Positions 1 through 5,754 of a stretch of DNA of 8,906 nucleotides are shown piece after piece. The notes beneath the pieces are model-generated. The model was not told the DNA's origin, did not search any database, and worked only from the letters and a program-made list of their open reading frames with translations. Source of the stretch: DATJUF01 sp035524095 (GTDB lineage Bacteria > Desulfobacterota > Binatia > Binatales > Binataceae); the NCBI GenBank assembly GCA_035524095.1, contig DATKPK010000232.1:1-8906 (forward strand), read 5' to 3'. The first letter of the stretch is position 1. Every line of letters starts with the position of its first letter. Made by a program: the position numbers and the translations under genes.

Positions 1-162
1 AATTGCGGCGTCGAGGGCGCTACCGCCTTCACGGAGAATCGAGGCGCCTCGGGTTACGGCGTCAAGCAAGGCACGGCGTCGGCCAGGACGATCAGTAGGA
101 ACGGCGCGCGGGCCAGCGCCGCCGTGAGCGATCAGGACGGGAGGTACAAGGCCGCGCGGCAT
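1..162 (-). CDS. Isoaspartyl peptidase / type-2 asparaginase family, N-terminal fragment (runs off window)
   Basis: Reverse-strand translation from an ATG at 162-160 gives 54 codons that stay open to the window edge, so only the N terminus is visible. It reads PVLIAHGGAG at residues 8-17, then LLDAVTRGASILREGGSALDAA at about 32-53. The HGGAG strand followed by the L..G..IL..GGSALDA helix is the typical opening of the Ntn-hydrolase family of plant-type asparaginases and isoaspartyl dipeptidases, which remove isoaspartyl residues or hydrolyse asparagine. The nucleophilic Thr at the start of the beta subunit lies outside the window, so activity and autocleavage cannot be judged. No good Shine-Dalgarno precedes the ATG. 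The gene follows the Tam-like gene by 45 bp on the same strand and is probably cotranscribed with it. The start is the only ATG/GTG/TTG in frame after the upstream stop. It is also in frame with that stop. Confidence 0.72.
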   Translation of the reverse strand, partial: MPRGLVPPVLIAHGGAGPRAVPTDRPGRRRALLDAVTRGASILREGGSALDAAI

Positions 163-207
163 TTCGACAGGGTGTGGGGATCGACAGGAAAATACAACCG
201 TGCAGAT

Positions 208-1008
208 TCAATTGTTGGGACGACTGGCCCAGAGGAAGAGGCGGCGGAAGGGGAAAGTCAGGGGGCCTGCGGTGCCATAGGCTTGCGCGAGGCGGAATTC
301 AAATTCGCTGAGAAACTCGTCGTGGCGGTCGGCAGGCAGGTTATCGAGGACGCGGCGGAGGACTGTAGCGCGCGACCACGCGACGACTGCTGCCGGACTT
401 TCCATCGGATGCTTGAAGGTGTGGTAGTAGCAATCGATGGTGGTGTAGCCGACATCGGTAAGAATCGCGCGGTAATCCTCAGGTTCGCGGACGGTCAGGG
501 CTTCCTCGAGGTCAACGCCTATAGCGTCTCGCCAAGGCGGTTCGGCGGCGAGAGCGCGAAGGGTCACCTGAGCGGTTTCCTGACCATTGGCGGGCATCTG
601 GACGACGAGGCGTCCGCCGGGCTTGAGCGCGTTGAAGCAGGCGGCGAAGACCGGGCGCTGATCGCTGATCCATTGCAGGGCAGCATTAGAGAAGATGACG
701 GTGTAGGTATTGGCAGCGTTGGGTTTGCGCAGGTCGTCGCCGATGAAGGAGACGCGATTGCGCAAATCTTCGTCGAGCGTGGCGCGGAGCTTGAGGGCGC
801 TAGCGATCATCGCGGGCGACGAATCGATGCCGGTGGCAAGGCCGCCCGCCGAGCGGCGCGCGAGTTCTATCGTGTGTTCGCCGGTGCCGCATCCGAGGTC
901 GGCGATGATCTCATTAGGTCCGAGGTTGAGCCGTACAAAAATCATCTCGACCGGTTCGCTCCGATAGTGACGGAAGCGATGGTAGAGGGCAGGGTCCCAG
1001 TCGGCCAT
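208..1008 (-). CDS. tam: Class I SAM-dependent methyltransferase, trans-aconitate 2-methyltransferase (Tam)-like
   Basis: The 266-residue protein opens MADWDPALYHRF, much like the MSDWNPSLY start of E. coli Tam. SAM-binding motif I is ADLGCGTG (36-43), the acidic ribose-binding strand is TGIDSSPAMIA (59-69), and NAALQW (108-113) and VVQMP (135-139) are family-typical blocks. The C-terminal FRRLFLWA also matches the end of Tam. Length is close to the E. coli protein (about 250). The family methylates a carboxylate of trans-aconitate in the cytosol, relieving aconitase inhibition. Substrate here is inferred by homology only. It starts 24 bp after the hpnR stop with a weak GGAAG upstream, so it is likely in the hpnR transcript. 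A methyltransferase next to a C-3 methylase could instead tailor hopanoids, but nothing in the sequence favours that over Tam. The long opposite-strand frame here is a shadow. Confidence 0.85.
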   Translation of the reverse strand: MADWDPALYHRFRHYRSEPVEMIFVRLNLGPNEIIADLGCGTGEHTIELARRSAGGLATGIDSSPAMIASALKLRATLDEDLRNRVSFIGDDLRKPNAANTYTVIFSNAALQWISDQRPVFAACFNALKPGGRLVVQMPANGQETAQVTLRALAAEPPWRDAIGVDLEEALTVREPEDYRAILTDVGYTTIDCYYHTFKHPMESPAAVVAWSRATVLRRVLDNLPADRHDEFLSEFEFRLAQAYGTAGPLTFPFRRLFLWASRPNN

Positions 1009-1032
1009 TAGGAGTCTTCCAATGTCGATAAG

Positions 1033-2625
1033 CTAGGCATCATCGTGAGCCGATTCGACGGCCTGGGTGACTACACCAGCGGCACCATTACCTGCATCGC
1101 CGGCGGTTGAACTGCTGCCATTCGGCGCGACGCCAGCGCGACCATTTGCACGATTGACCTTCGGTGGATGGACATAAAGTTCGGCGGCGTTTGGCTTGCT
1201 GGTCGAATATGCGCGCGGCGGACGCATCGCGTATTGGACCTCGCGCAGATGATCGTCGTACTGTCGATTGACGTTGTAGACCTGGCTGAACTTAAACAGC
1301 ATCTTAATGAAATTGGTCTGACCGCGCATCAGGAGCTTAGCGGCGAAGCTGGCCGCGTCCTTGAGCCCCTGGAAGCCCAAATGTTTGCGATTGAGCACGT
1401 TCTGGGTGGTAACCAGCTCTTCGTAGAAGCGCTGGAGCGGCAAGCGGGTCGGCAGAACTGCGTGCTGGATATCGAACAAGCGATAATCGAGAGTCGTGAG
1501 GCGGCGCGATTCGGTGAACCACGTCTCGGTGCCCGGATAGGGCGTCGCGACGGTCAAGTGGACGACTTCAGGAACGCTCAAAGCCCATTCACGGACGATG
1601 GCGAAACGGCGCTCATCCCAATCCGGCTCGGCAATCAGATTGATAGCGACGCATACGCCGATCTCGCGGGCGATTTCCAAGGCCTTGGTGTTGATACTGG
1701 TCGAGGAGCGTTTGCGGTGGGCTTTTAGCCCTTCCTCGTCGATCGCTTCGAGGCCCAGGAACATGTATTCGAGGCCGAGGCGGCGCCAATAGGCGAAGAC
1801 TTCCTTGCTGCGGCAAAGCACGTCGGCGCGGGTTTCCAAATAGTAGTTTTTCTTGACTTTGCGCTTTTCGAGTTCGTGACCGATGGCGAAGCCGTGCTCG
1901 GGATGGATGAAGGCGACATCGTCGACAATGAAGACATTGCGCTCCTTAATTGAGGCCATGTCATCGGCGGCGGCCTCTGGAGTCGATTTGCGGTAGCTGC
2001 GCCCGTAGAAAGTCCAGGCGCTGCAGAAGGAGCAATCCCAGGGACATCCGCGAGTGAATTCGATAGAGGCGCAGGGATCGAGGACACCAATAAAATATTT
2101 ATGGCGGCGGCGGCCGAGATAGCGCGCGGGAAAAAAACGGTCGAGATCGTCAAGCATCATCGGGACTGGTCCGCGTCCGTTAGCGGTCACGATGCCGGGA
2201 ATCGACGAGAGCTTAGAGTCGCCGAGAGCGTCGAGCAGAAGAGGGATCACGGCTTCACCCTCGCCGCGCAGGACGCAATCGATCGCGCCGGCGCCGTGTT
2301 CGATCAGTTCGTCGGCGATAAAGGAACCGCTGTGGCCGCCGACGAAGACATAGCAATCCCGGCGCGCGGCCTTGACGGCTTTCGCAAGATTGATCACTTC
2401 GGGAACGTTAGCGAGATAGTTGAGCGAGAAGCCGACGGCGTGAGGGCGGAACTCCTCCAGTTCGCGTATGAGGTCAGGCTGCTTGAAGATTTGGAGATCG
2501 AGCAATCTGACTTGGTGTCCCGCAGCAACCGCGGCAGCGGCAACCCGCTCGACGCCGAGTGGTTCCAGGCGCAGATAGATCTCGCTGTACATCAATGGGC
2601 TTGGATGAACAAACAGAACGCGCAC
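1033..2625 (-). CDS. hpnR: HpnR-like hopanoid C-3 methylase (B12-binding radical SAM)
   Basis: The 530-residue protein begins MRVLFVHPSPLMYSEIYLRLEPLG, the form I associate with HpnR. An N-terminal cobalamin-binding-type Rossmann domain (about 1-135, with VFVGGHSGSF at 93-102 and LRGEGEA at 119-125) precedes a radical SAM core with the CX3CX2C cluster at Cys194, Cys198 and Cys201 (TRGCPWDCSFCSAWTFYG). Other blocks are FIVDDVAFI (232-240), YYLETRADV (261-269), YMFLGLEAIDEEG (287-299) and TPYPGTE (361-367). HpnR methylates C-3 of hopanoid ring A, giving 3-methylhopanoids. The start is GTG at 2625-2623, with AAAGGGGA eight bases upstream. Residues after about 468 form a Gly/Ala/Ser/Asn-rich tail that looks disordered. 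The classical DxHxxG cobalamin motif is not visible, as in several B12 radical SAM methylases. Other B12 radical SAM hopanoid proteins (HpnJ, HpnP) are less likely given the N terminus and the motif set. Confidence 0.85.
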   Translation of the reverse strand: MRVLFVHPSPLMYSEIYLRLEPLGVERVAAAAVAAGHQVRLLDLQIFKQPDLIRELEEFRPHAVGFSLNYLANVPEVINLAKAVKAARRDCYVFVGGHSGSFIADELIEHGAGAIDCVLRGEGEAVIPLLLDALGDSKLSSIPGIVTANGRGPVPMMLDDLDRFFPARYLGRRRHKYFIGVLDPCASIEFTRGCPWDCSFCSAWTFYGRSYRKSTPEAAADDMASIKERNVFIVDDVAFIHPEHGFAIGHELEKRKVKKNYYLETRADVLCRSKEVFAYWRRLGLEYMFLGLEAIDEEGLKAHRKRSSTSINTKALEIAREIGVCVAINLIAEPDWDERRFAIVREWALSVPEVVHLTVATPYPGTETWFTESRRLTTLDYRLFDIQHAVLPTRLPLQRFYEELVTTQNVLNRKHLGFQGLKDAASFAAKLLMRGQTNFIKMLFKFSQVYNVNRQYDDHLREVQYAMRPPRAYSTSKPNAAELYVHPPKVNRANGRAGVAPNGSSSTAGDAGNGAAGVVTQAVESAHDDA

Positions 2626-2738
2626 TAGCTATTCCCCTTTTCCATAGCTTCGAGACGCTCCGGCGGGACGATCCGCCAGCTATCGAACAGCCAGTTGAAC
2701 CAGATAGCAGGACTGCGTGCGCCGCCGCCCAGGTTCAA
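2625..2738 (-). CDS. Possible 37-residue ORF (TTG start) or gene remnant overlapping the hpnR start
   Basis: Too short for routine ORF calls. From a TTG at 2738-2736 the minus strand encodes 37 residues ending at TAG 2627-2625, whose last base is the first base of the hpnR GTG. The translation contains AIWFNWLFDSWRIVPPERLE, four aromatic-rich turns followed by an amphipathic, proline-broken helix, then AMEKGNS. The codons look like coding sequence of this genome (many G/C third positions, no rare run). The frame is open back to about 2780 without any ATG or GTG, so the start is weak; a GTGAG lies six bases before the TTG. It could be a small leader protein coupled to hpnR, or the 3' remnant of a lost upstream gene. 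I do not recognise the sequence. Confidence 0.33.
   Translation of the reverse strand: MNLGGGARSPAIWFNWLFDSWRIVPPERLEAMEKGNS
2633..2640 (-). promoter_or_regulatory. Ribosome binding site that fixes the hpnR GTG start
   Basis: On the minus strand AAAGGGGA lies eight bases before the GTG at 2625-2623. It is the clearest Shine-Dalgarno in this gene run and supports a GTG rather than an internal ATG as the hpnR start. It lies inside the last codons of the small upstream ORF, an arrangement that favours translational coupling if that ORF is translated. Confidence 0.6.
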
Positions 2739-2970
2739 ACCAGGCTCACGCGCGTCAAGAAGGCAACCGACGCGACAGCGTCATAAATTTAGCATCCTTG
2801 GGTAACGGATGAAGCAGGGAAAATTGTGGTCTGAATAAGCCATCATGCTTGACAGGTTGCGCGGTTTCGCGGGAAGCTTGCGATTCATAAATTCCGATAG
2901 CGGGTAGTTCAGGACGGCGCGACTGACGGCATCGATCCTGATGACCGGCTTGTTCGATCGTAGGCACAGC

Positions 2971-3013
2971 GCTCGCGGACTCGCGTGTGCGCGGCCTCGC
3001 AAGCGAGGCCTAT
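2971..3013 (+). repeat. REP-like hairpin repeat, copy 1
   Basis: A 43-base element that aligns without gaps to 5650-5692 at 35 of 43 positions. Its core is a perfect 7-bp stem, GGCCTCG (2993-2999) with CGAGGCC (3004-3010), around a CAAG loop. A related half unit, GGACTCGC (2977-2984), lies 16 bases before GGCCTCGC (2993-3000). It sits on the 5' side of the reductase gene, the stem ending 52 bases before its ATG. It could be a REP-type dispersed palindrome or a 5'-UTR structure. A terminator is unlikely, as no T-run follows. Confidence 0.55.
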
Positions 3014-3053
3014 TTCACGGTCGATTGGGCGAACTGCCGACTCGACCGCTGCT

Positions 3054-3057
3054 GGAG
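3054..3057 (+). promoter_or_regulatory. Ribosome binding site deciding the aldo/keto reductase start
   Basis: GGAG five bases before the ATG at 3063-3065. It selects the start that gives MQYTKLGNTG, the normal family N terminus, over the in-frame codon at 2985, whose extra 26 residues would be translated through the hairpin repeat. Confidence 0.65.
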
Positions 3058-3062
3058 AGGAT

Positions 3063-4094
3063 ATGCAATACACCAAGCTTGGAAATACGGGGATTACGGT
3101 TTCACGGATCTGCTTCGGCTGCATGAGCTACGGCGGAGGAAAGATGCCCGCGTGGTCGATGCAGCGCGATTGGGCGCTCGACGCTGATCAGGCACGGGAG
3201 CATTTCGCGATCGCGATCGAGAGCGGAATCAACTTTTTCGATACAGCAGATGTCTACTCGAATGGCGGCAGTGAAGAGATTACCGGGCGCTGGCTGGGCG
3301 AAATGGCCTCGCGTGACGACGTCATATTGGCGACCAAGCTGCATGGAGCGATGGGACCCGGCCCGAACAAGCGCGGACTCAGCCGCAAACATGTCATCGA
3401 AGCGTGCGAGAATTCGTTGCGGCGGCTGAAGATGGATTACATCGACCTGTATCAAATCCATCGGTGGGATTTCACGACACCAATCGAGGAGACGCTCGAC
3501 GCGCTGGACTCGCTGGTGCGGGCGGGGAAGGTGCGCTATCTCGGGGCGAGCAGCATGGCGGCGTGGCAATTTTCCAAGGCGCTTTACACCGCGAAGGAGT
3601 ACGGCTGGCATCGATTTGTGGCGATGCAGAATCACTACAATTTGATCTATCGCGAGGAAGAGCGCGAGATGATTCCGCTGTGTATCGACCAAGGCGTCGG
3701 GTTGATTCCGTGGAGTCCGCTGGCACGGGGCTTTTTCGCTGGGAATCGCAAGCCGGATAGCGCCGAAGCGACGACACGAGCAAAGACTGATGCATTTGCG
3801 CAGCGCTTCTACTTCCAGGAGAACGACTTCGAGATTGCCGAGGCGGCGTCGAAGGCGTCGAAACAATACGGCGTGAGCGCGACGCAGATTGCGCTCGCAT
3901 GGATACTGCAGGCGCCGGGCGTTACCGCACCGATTATCGGCGTGACCAAGACGCCTCATCTGCGGGAAATTATCGACGCGGTGGAGATCAAGCTGAGCGC
4001 CGAGACGGTGGCGGAATTGGAGAAGCCTTACCAGGCCCATCCGATTTTGGGGCATGAGCAGCCGAGCCCGGCGCGGATGGTCCATCGGAGCTGA
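3063..4094 (+). CDS. Aldo/keto reductase, YajO-like
   Basis: The 343-residue protein is a full-length (beta/alpha)8-barrel NAD(P)H oxidoreductase. Its likely catalytic tetrad is Asp60 and Tyr65 (FFDTADVY), Lys92 (ATKLHG) and His133 (LYQIHRWD). Cofactor-side blocks are IPWSPLARG (215-223) and PIIGVTKTPHL (290-300). The blocks QIHRWDFTTPIEETLDAL (131-148), GASSMAAWQF (161-170) and HYNLIYREEEREM (191-203) closely match E. coli YajO, a reductase-fold enzyme linked to pentose-phosphate (deoxyxylulose 5-phosphate) chemistry. The start is the ATG with GGAG five bases upstream. The next gene follows after 42 bp on the same strand and is probably cotranscribed. Substrate is unknown. Its position between hpnR and hpnK, and the hairpin repeat it shares upstream with hpnG, allow a role on a hopanoid sugar aldehyde, but that is inference. 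Confidence 0.9.
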   Translation: MQYTKLGNTGITVSRICFGCMSYGGGKMPAWSMQRDWALDADQAREHFAIAIESGINFFDTADVYSNGGSEEITGRWLGEMASRDDVILATKLHGAMGPGPNKRGLSRKHVIEACENSLRRLKMDYIDLYQIHRWDFTTPIEETLDALDSLVRAGKVRYLGASSMAAWQFSKALYTAKEYGWHRFVAMQNHYNLIYREEEREMIPLCIDQGVGLIPWSPLARGFFAGNRKPDSAEATTRAKTDAFAQRFYFQENDFEIAEAASKASKQYGVSATQIALAWILQAPGVTAPIIGVTKTPHLREIIDAVEIKLSAETVAELEKPYQAHPILGHEQPSPARMVHRS

Positions 4095-4115
4095 GCGGAC
4101 GAAGGCAAAATCGAT

Positions 4116-4146
4116 GGCTGGCAGGGAGCCTGCGTGATGGCCAGCC
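4116..4146 (+). promoter_or_regulatory. Hairpin enclosing the ribosome site and start codon of the 4137 gene
   Basis: GGCTGGC (4116-4122) is a perfect complement of GCCAGCC (4140-4146). The 17-base loop holds the Shine-Dalgarno AGGGAG (4123-4128) and the ATG at 4137. A smaller alternative, GCAGG (4121-4125) with CCTGC (4129-4133) around GAG, would pair part of the same Shine-Dalgarno. Either fold could limit initiation on this gene. It is not followed by a T-run, so it does not look like a terminator for the reductase. Confidence 0.35.
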
Positions 4147-4631
4147 GAAGTGTCATCAAGGTTCTCCGCAACCTTTTGGGATTGCTGACGAGTCGATATT
4201 CGAACTGGCAAGGTTATTGGGTCTACGGGTTCGTTGTTAGTGACCTGGAGTTTGTCGAATGGCAGCTTCTAGTACCATTCGTAGGCTTGCCGGACACATC
4301 GATGGCGACTATCCGATCAATCGCCGCAACGAGATTCTCAGAACAGGTGTTTAAGGCTGGACTTGATCCGGCGTTCATCCGAGAAGCCACTCTCACTATC
4401 GAGCGGCTGACCGAACAAGCCGACGTTCATTTTTGGCCGAAGACTGAAATCAGCTCTGGCAAATGGCTCGCATTAGAGCCGGTAGTAACGCCAGGTTATC
4501 GCATGCGCTTTAAGGTCAGCGCGCTGACCGACTTAGGCAGACGGCAACAGTCCGAAGAGACGGTCGCGGTCGCGCCACACGATCCAATTCGCGAGCGTCG
4601 GAGTTTAAGGCTGACGAATGAACCTTATTGA
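4137..4631 (+). CDS. Hypothetical protein, unrecognised (164 residues)
   Basis: I do not recognise a family. From the ATG the protein has a short basic, Leu-rich N terminus (residues 1-22), then an aromatic stretch SNWQGYWVYGFVV (22-34), LEFVEWQLLVPFVG (37-50), a likely helix around RFSEQVFKAGL (66-76), and a C-terminal part GYRMRFKVSALTDLGRRQQSEETVAVAPHDP (120-150). The alternating strand/helix pattern and lack of a clear signal peptide suggest a soluble alpha/beta protein. AGGGAG lies eight bases before the ATG; a GTG at 4134 in the same frame is an alternative start. It trails the reductase by 42 bp on the same strand. Its last seven bases overlap the hpnK end tail to tail. Its bases appear less GC-rich by eye than its neighbours, which may mean a different origin. 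The ribosome site and ordered-looking composition make a real gene likely. Confidence 0.62.
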   Translation: MASRSVIKVLRNLLGLLTSRYSNWQGYWVYGFVVSDLEFVEWQLLVPFVGLPDTSMATIRSIAATRFSEQVFKAGLDPAFIREATLTIERLTEQADVHFWPKTEISSGKWLALEPVVTPGYRMRFKVSALTDLGRRQQSEETVAVAPHDPIRERRSLRLTNEPY

Positions 4632-5521
4632 GTCTTGGTAATCGTTCGCTGCCTTGATAGCTCGGCAAAGTTGGTGAGACGGATGGCGTGCGAGTCGAGG
4701 GCGGCGCGAATGGACGGGTTGGTCAGGATTGCGAAGTCGCGCTGAGTCGACAGATCGGGCGGAGTGGCGCCGACGTCAATGGCCGGGTGGAAATAAATTT
4801 CGGTCAGGCCACGCGGGAGACGTTCGATTACACCGAAAACATACGGCTCGGTGAAATGGCCGCTCTGATGGAGGCCGAAAAGCCGGTCAGTCGTGAGAAT
4901 GCCGCGCTCGCTCATCATTCGCTTACTACGGCGCGATAACGCACGAAAAATCAGCGCTTCAGTCAGCTTGCGTAGTGCGTGGTCGCGGGCGAGCGACAGC
5001 GTCGTCAAGACTGGCTCGCGCGGCAGGCGCATGCACGGGATCCGGTATTCGGTACAGAGCTCGAGCAATATGCCGGCGACAGTGGGATGGACGTGAAAAT
5101 TAAGGTGGCCGTCAAGGTGGCTGAGGTGGCCAATCAATTCCAGATGACGATCAATCTGGGCGCGCAGTTCCTCGCGCAAGAGCGCTCGCGTGTCAGATTT
5201 GAAGAAATAACGCATGCCAGCGGCAACGGGACTGGCCGAAAAATCGCCGTTTGGATCGACGAGGCCAAGCAGGCGGGCGGGCGGCAGAATCGAGCGACCG
5301 AGGCATACGGTAACGTGGAGACCAACGTCGAGGTTGGGATGATCACGGGCGATAGCGGCGGCCTCTGCGGAAGCAGACCCGGCGACCATCAGGCTGGCCG
5401 CCGTCAGGATGCCGTCGCGATGGGCGCGGGCAACGGCGGCATTGACCTCGCGGGAGCGGCCAAAATCGTCGGCGGTGACAATTAGGGCGTGGGTGGTGTC
5501 AGCCGTGGACGGTGTGGCCAT
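4625..5521 (-). CDS. hpnK: HpnK, YdjC/ChbG-type hopanoid-associated carbohydrate deacetylase-like
   Basis: The 298-residue protein carries the YdjC-fold metal motifs: TADDFG (16-21, Asp18/Asp19), GLHVTV (67-72, His69), HLDGHLNFHVHP (135-146, a His cluster) and EIYFHPA (241-247, His245). The family contains the ChbG chitooligosaccharide deacetylase and the hopanoid-cluster protein HpnK. HpnK's reaction is not established; removing an acyl group from a sugar-bearing side chain is the usual proposal. I chose the ATG at 5521-5519 because it puts the TADDFG strand at the normal distance from the N terminus. An ATG at 5560 and a TTG at 5587 are in frame, and none of the three has a good Shine-Dalgarno, so the start is uncertain. 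It is divergent from hpnG and converges on the 4137 gene with a 7-bp overlap. Confidence 0.85.
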   Translation of the reverse strand: MATPSTADTTHALIVTADDFGRSREVNAAVARAHRDGILTAASLMVAGSASAEAAAIARDHPNLDVGLHVTVCLGRSILPPARLLGLVDPNGDFSASPVAAGMRYFFKSDTRALLREELRAQIDRHLELIGHLSHLDGHLNFHVHPTVAGILLELCTEYRIPCMRLPREPVLTTLSLARDHALRKLTEALIFRALSRRSKRMMSERGILTTDRLFGLHQSGHFTEPYVFGVIERLPRGLTEIYFHPAIDVGATPPDLSTQRDFAILTNPSIRAALDSHAIRLTNFAELSRQRTITKTQ

Positions 5522-5649
5522 TAGGGAAATGCGGATCGCTTGAGCATAAGGTGCCGCCATATTGGCGATCGCAGATAACGGTTTCAAGATTCGTCACATA
5601 ACTATCCAAATGTCACTAGCTAACGAATATTCAGAGCAATGCGCCGAGT

Positions 5650-5692
5650 GCTCGCGGCCTCGCATCGGCATGGCTTCGCAAGCGAAGCCTAT
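5650..5692 (+). repeat. REP-like hairpin repeat, copy 2
   Basis: The second copy of the element at 2971-3013. Its stem is GGCTTCG (5672-5678) with CGAAGCC (5683-5689) and the same CAAG loop. Relative to copy 1, one C-G pair has become T-A on both sides of the stem, so pairing is kept while sequence changes. The half unit GGCCTCGC (5656-5663) again precedes the stem by 16 bases. It lies in the hpnK/hpnG divergent region, with the stem ending 65 bases before the hpnG start and in the same orientation to the downstream gene as copy 1. Confidence 0.55.
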
Positions 5693-5754
5693 GAGGCTAT
5701 CGCACGCATCGAGTGATCATGTAGTAATGTCACGCACGTCGTGAGGCGCGGGAT

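Larger units (their letters stand above)
2739..3062. other. Gene-poor divergent region between the hpnR run and the aldo/keto reductase
   Basis: About 324 bases without a supported gene; the short frames that cross it lack ribosome sites and recognisable sequence. It must hold divergent promoters for the hpnR run (minus) and the reductase (plus). It is locally more AT-rich around 2780-2900. A consensus-like TTGACA occurs on the plus strand at 2849-2854 but has no acceptable -10 box at 16-18 bp. The right part contains the hairpin repeat at 2971-3013 and the reductase ribosome site at 3054-3057. Confidence 0.5.

Noticed and set aside
124..1011. Long plus-strand frame opposite the Tam-like gene (295 residues)
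   Set aside because: It has no recognisable motifs and lies antisense to a gene with a complete SAM-methyltransferase motif set; codon periodicity in GC-rich DNA makes such shadows common.
2849..2854. Consensus TTGACA as a promoter for the aldo/keto reductase
   Set aside because: No acceptable -10 hexamer at 16-18 bp downstream, so a lone hexamer is not enough.
2781..3002. 73-residue minus-strand frame in the divergent region
   Set aside because: No ribosome site, no recognisable motif, and its 5' end is made from the hairpin repeat.
2985..3062. N-terminal extension of the aldo/keto reductase
   Set aside because: The 26 extra residues run through the hairpin repeat and match nothing; the ATG at 3063 has GGAG at five bases and gives the normal family start.
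3102..4211. Long minus-strand frame opposite the aldo/keto reductase (369 residues)
   Set aside because: Arg/His/Leu-rich shadow of a gene whose plus-strand product has the full catalytic tetrad.
5522..5587. Longer hpnK starting at TTG 5587 or ATG 5560
   Set aside because: Possible but not preferred: no Shine-Dalgarno for either and the extra residues do not match the family opening.
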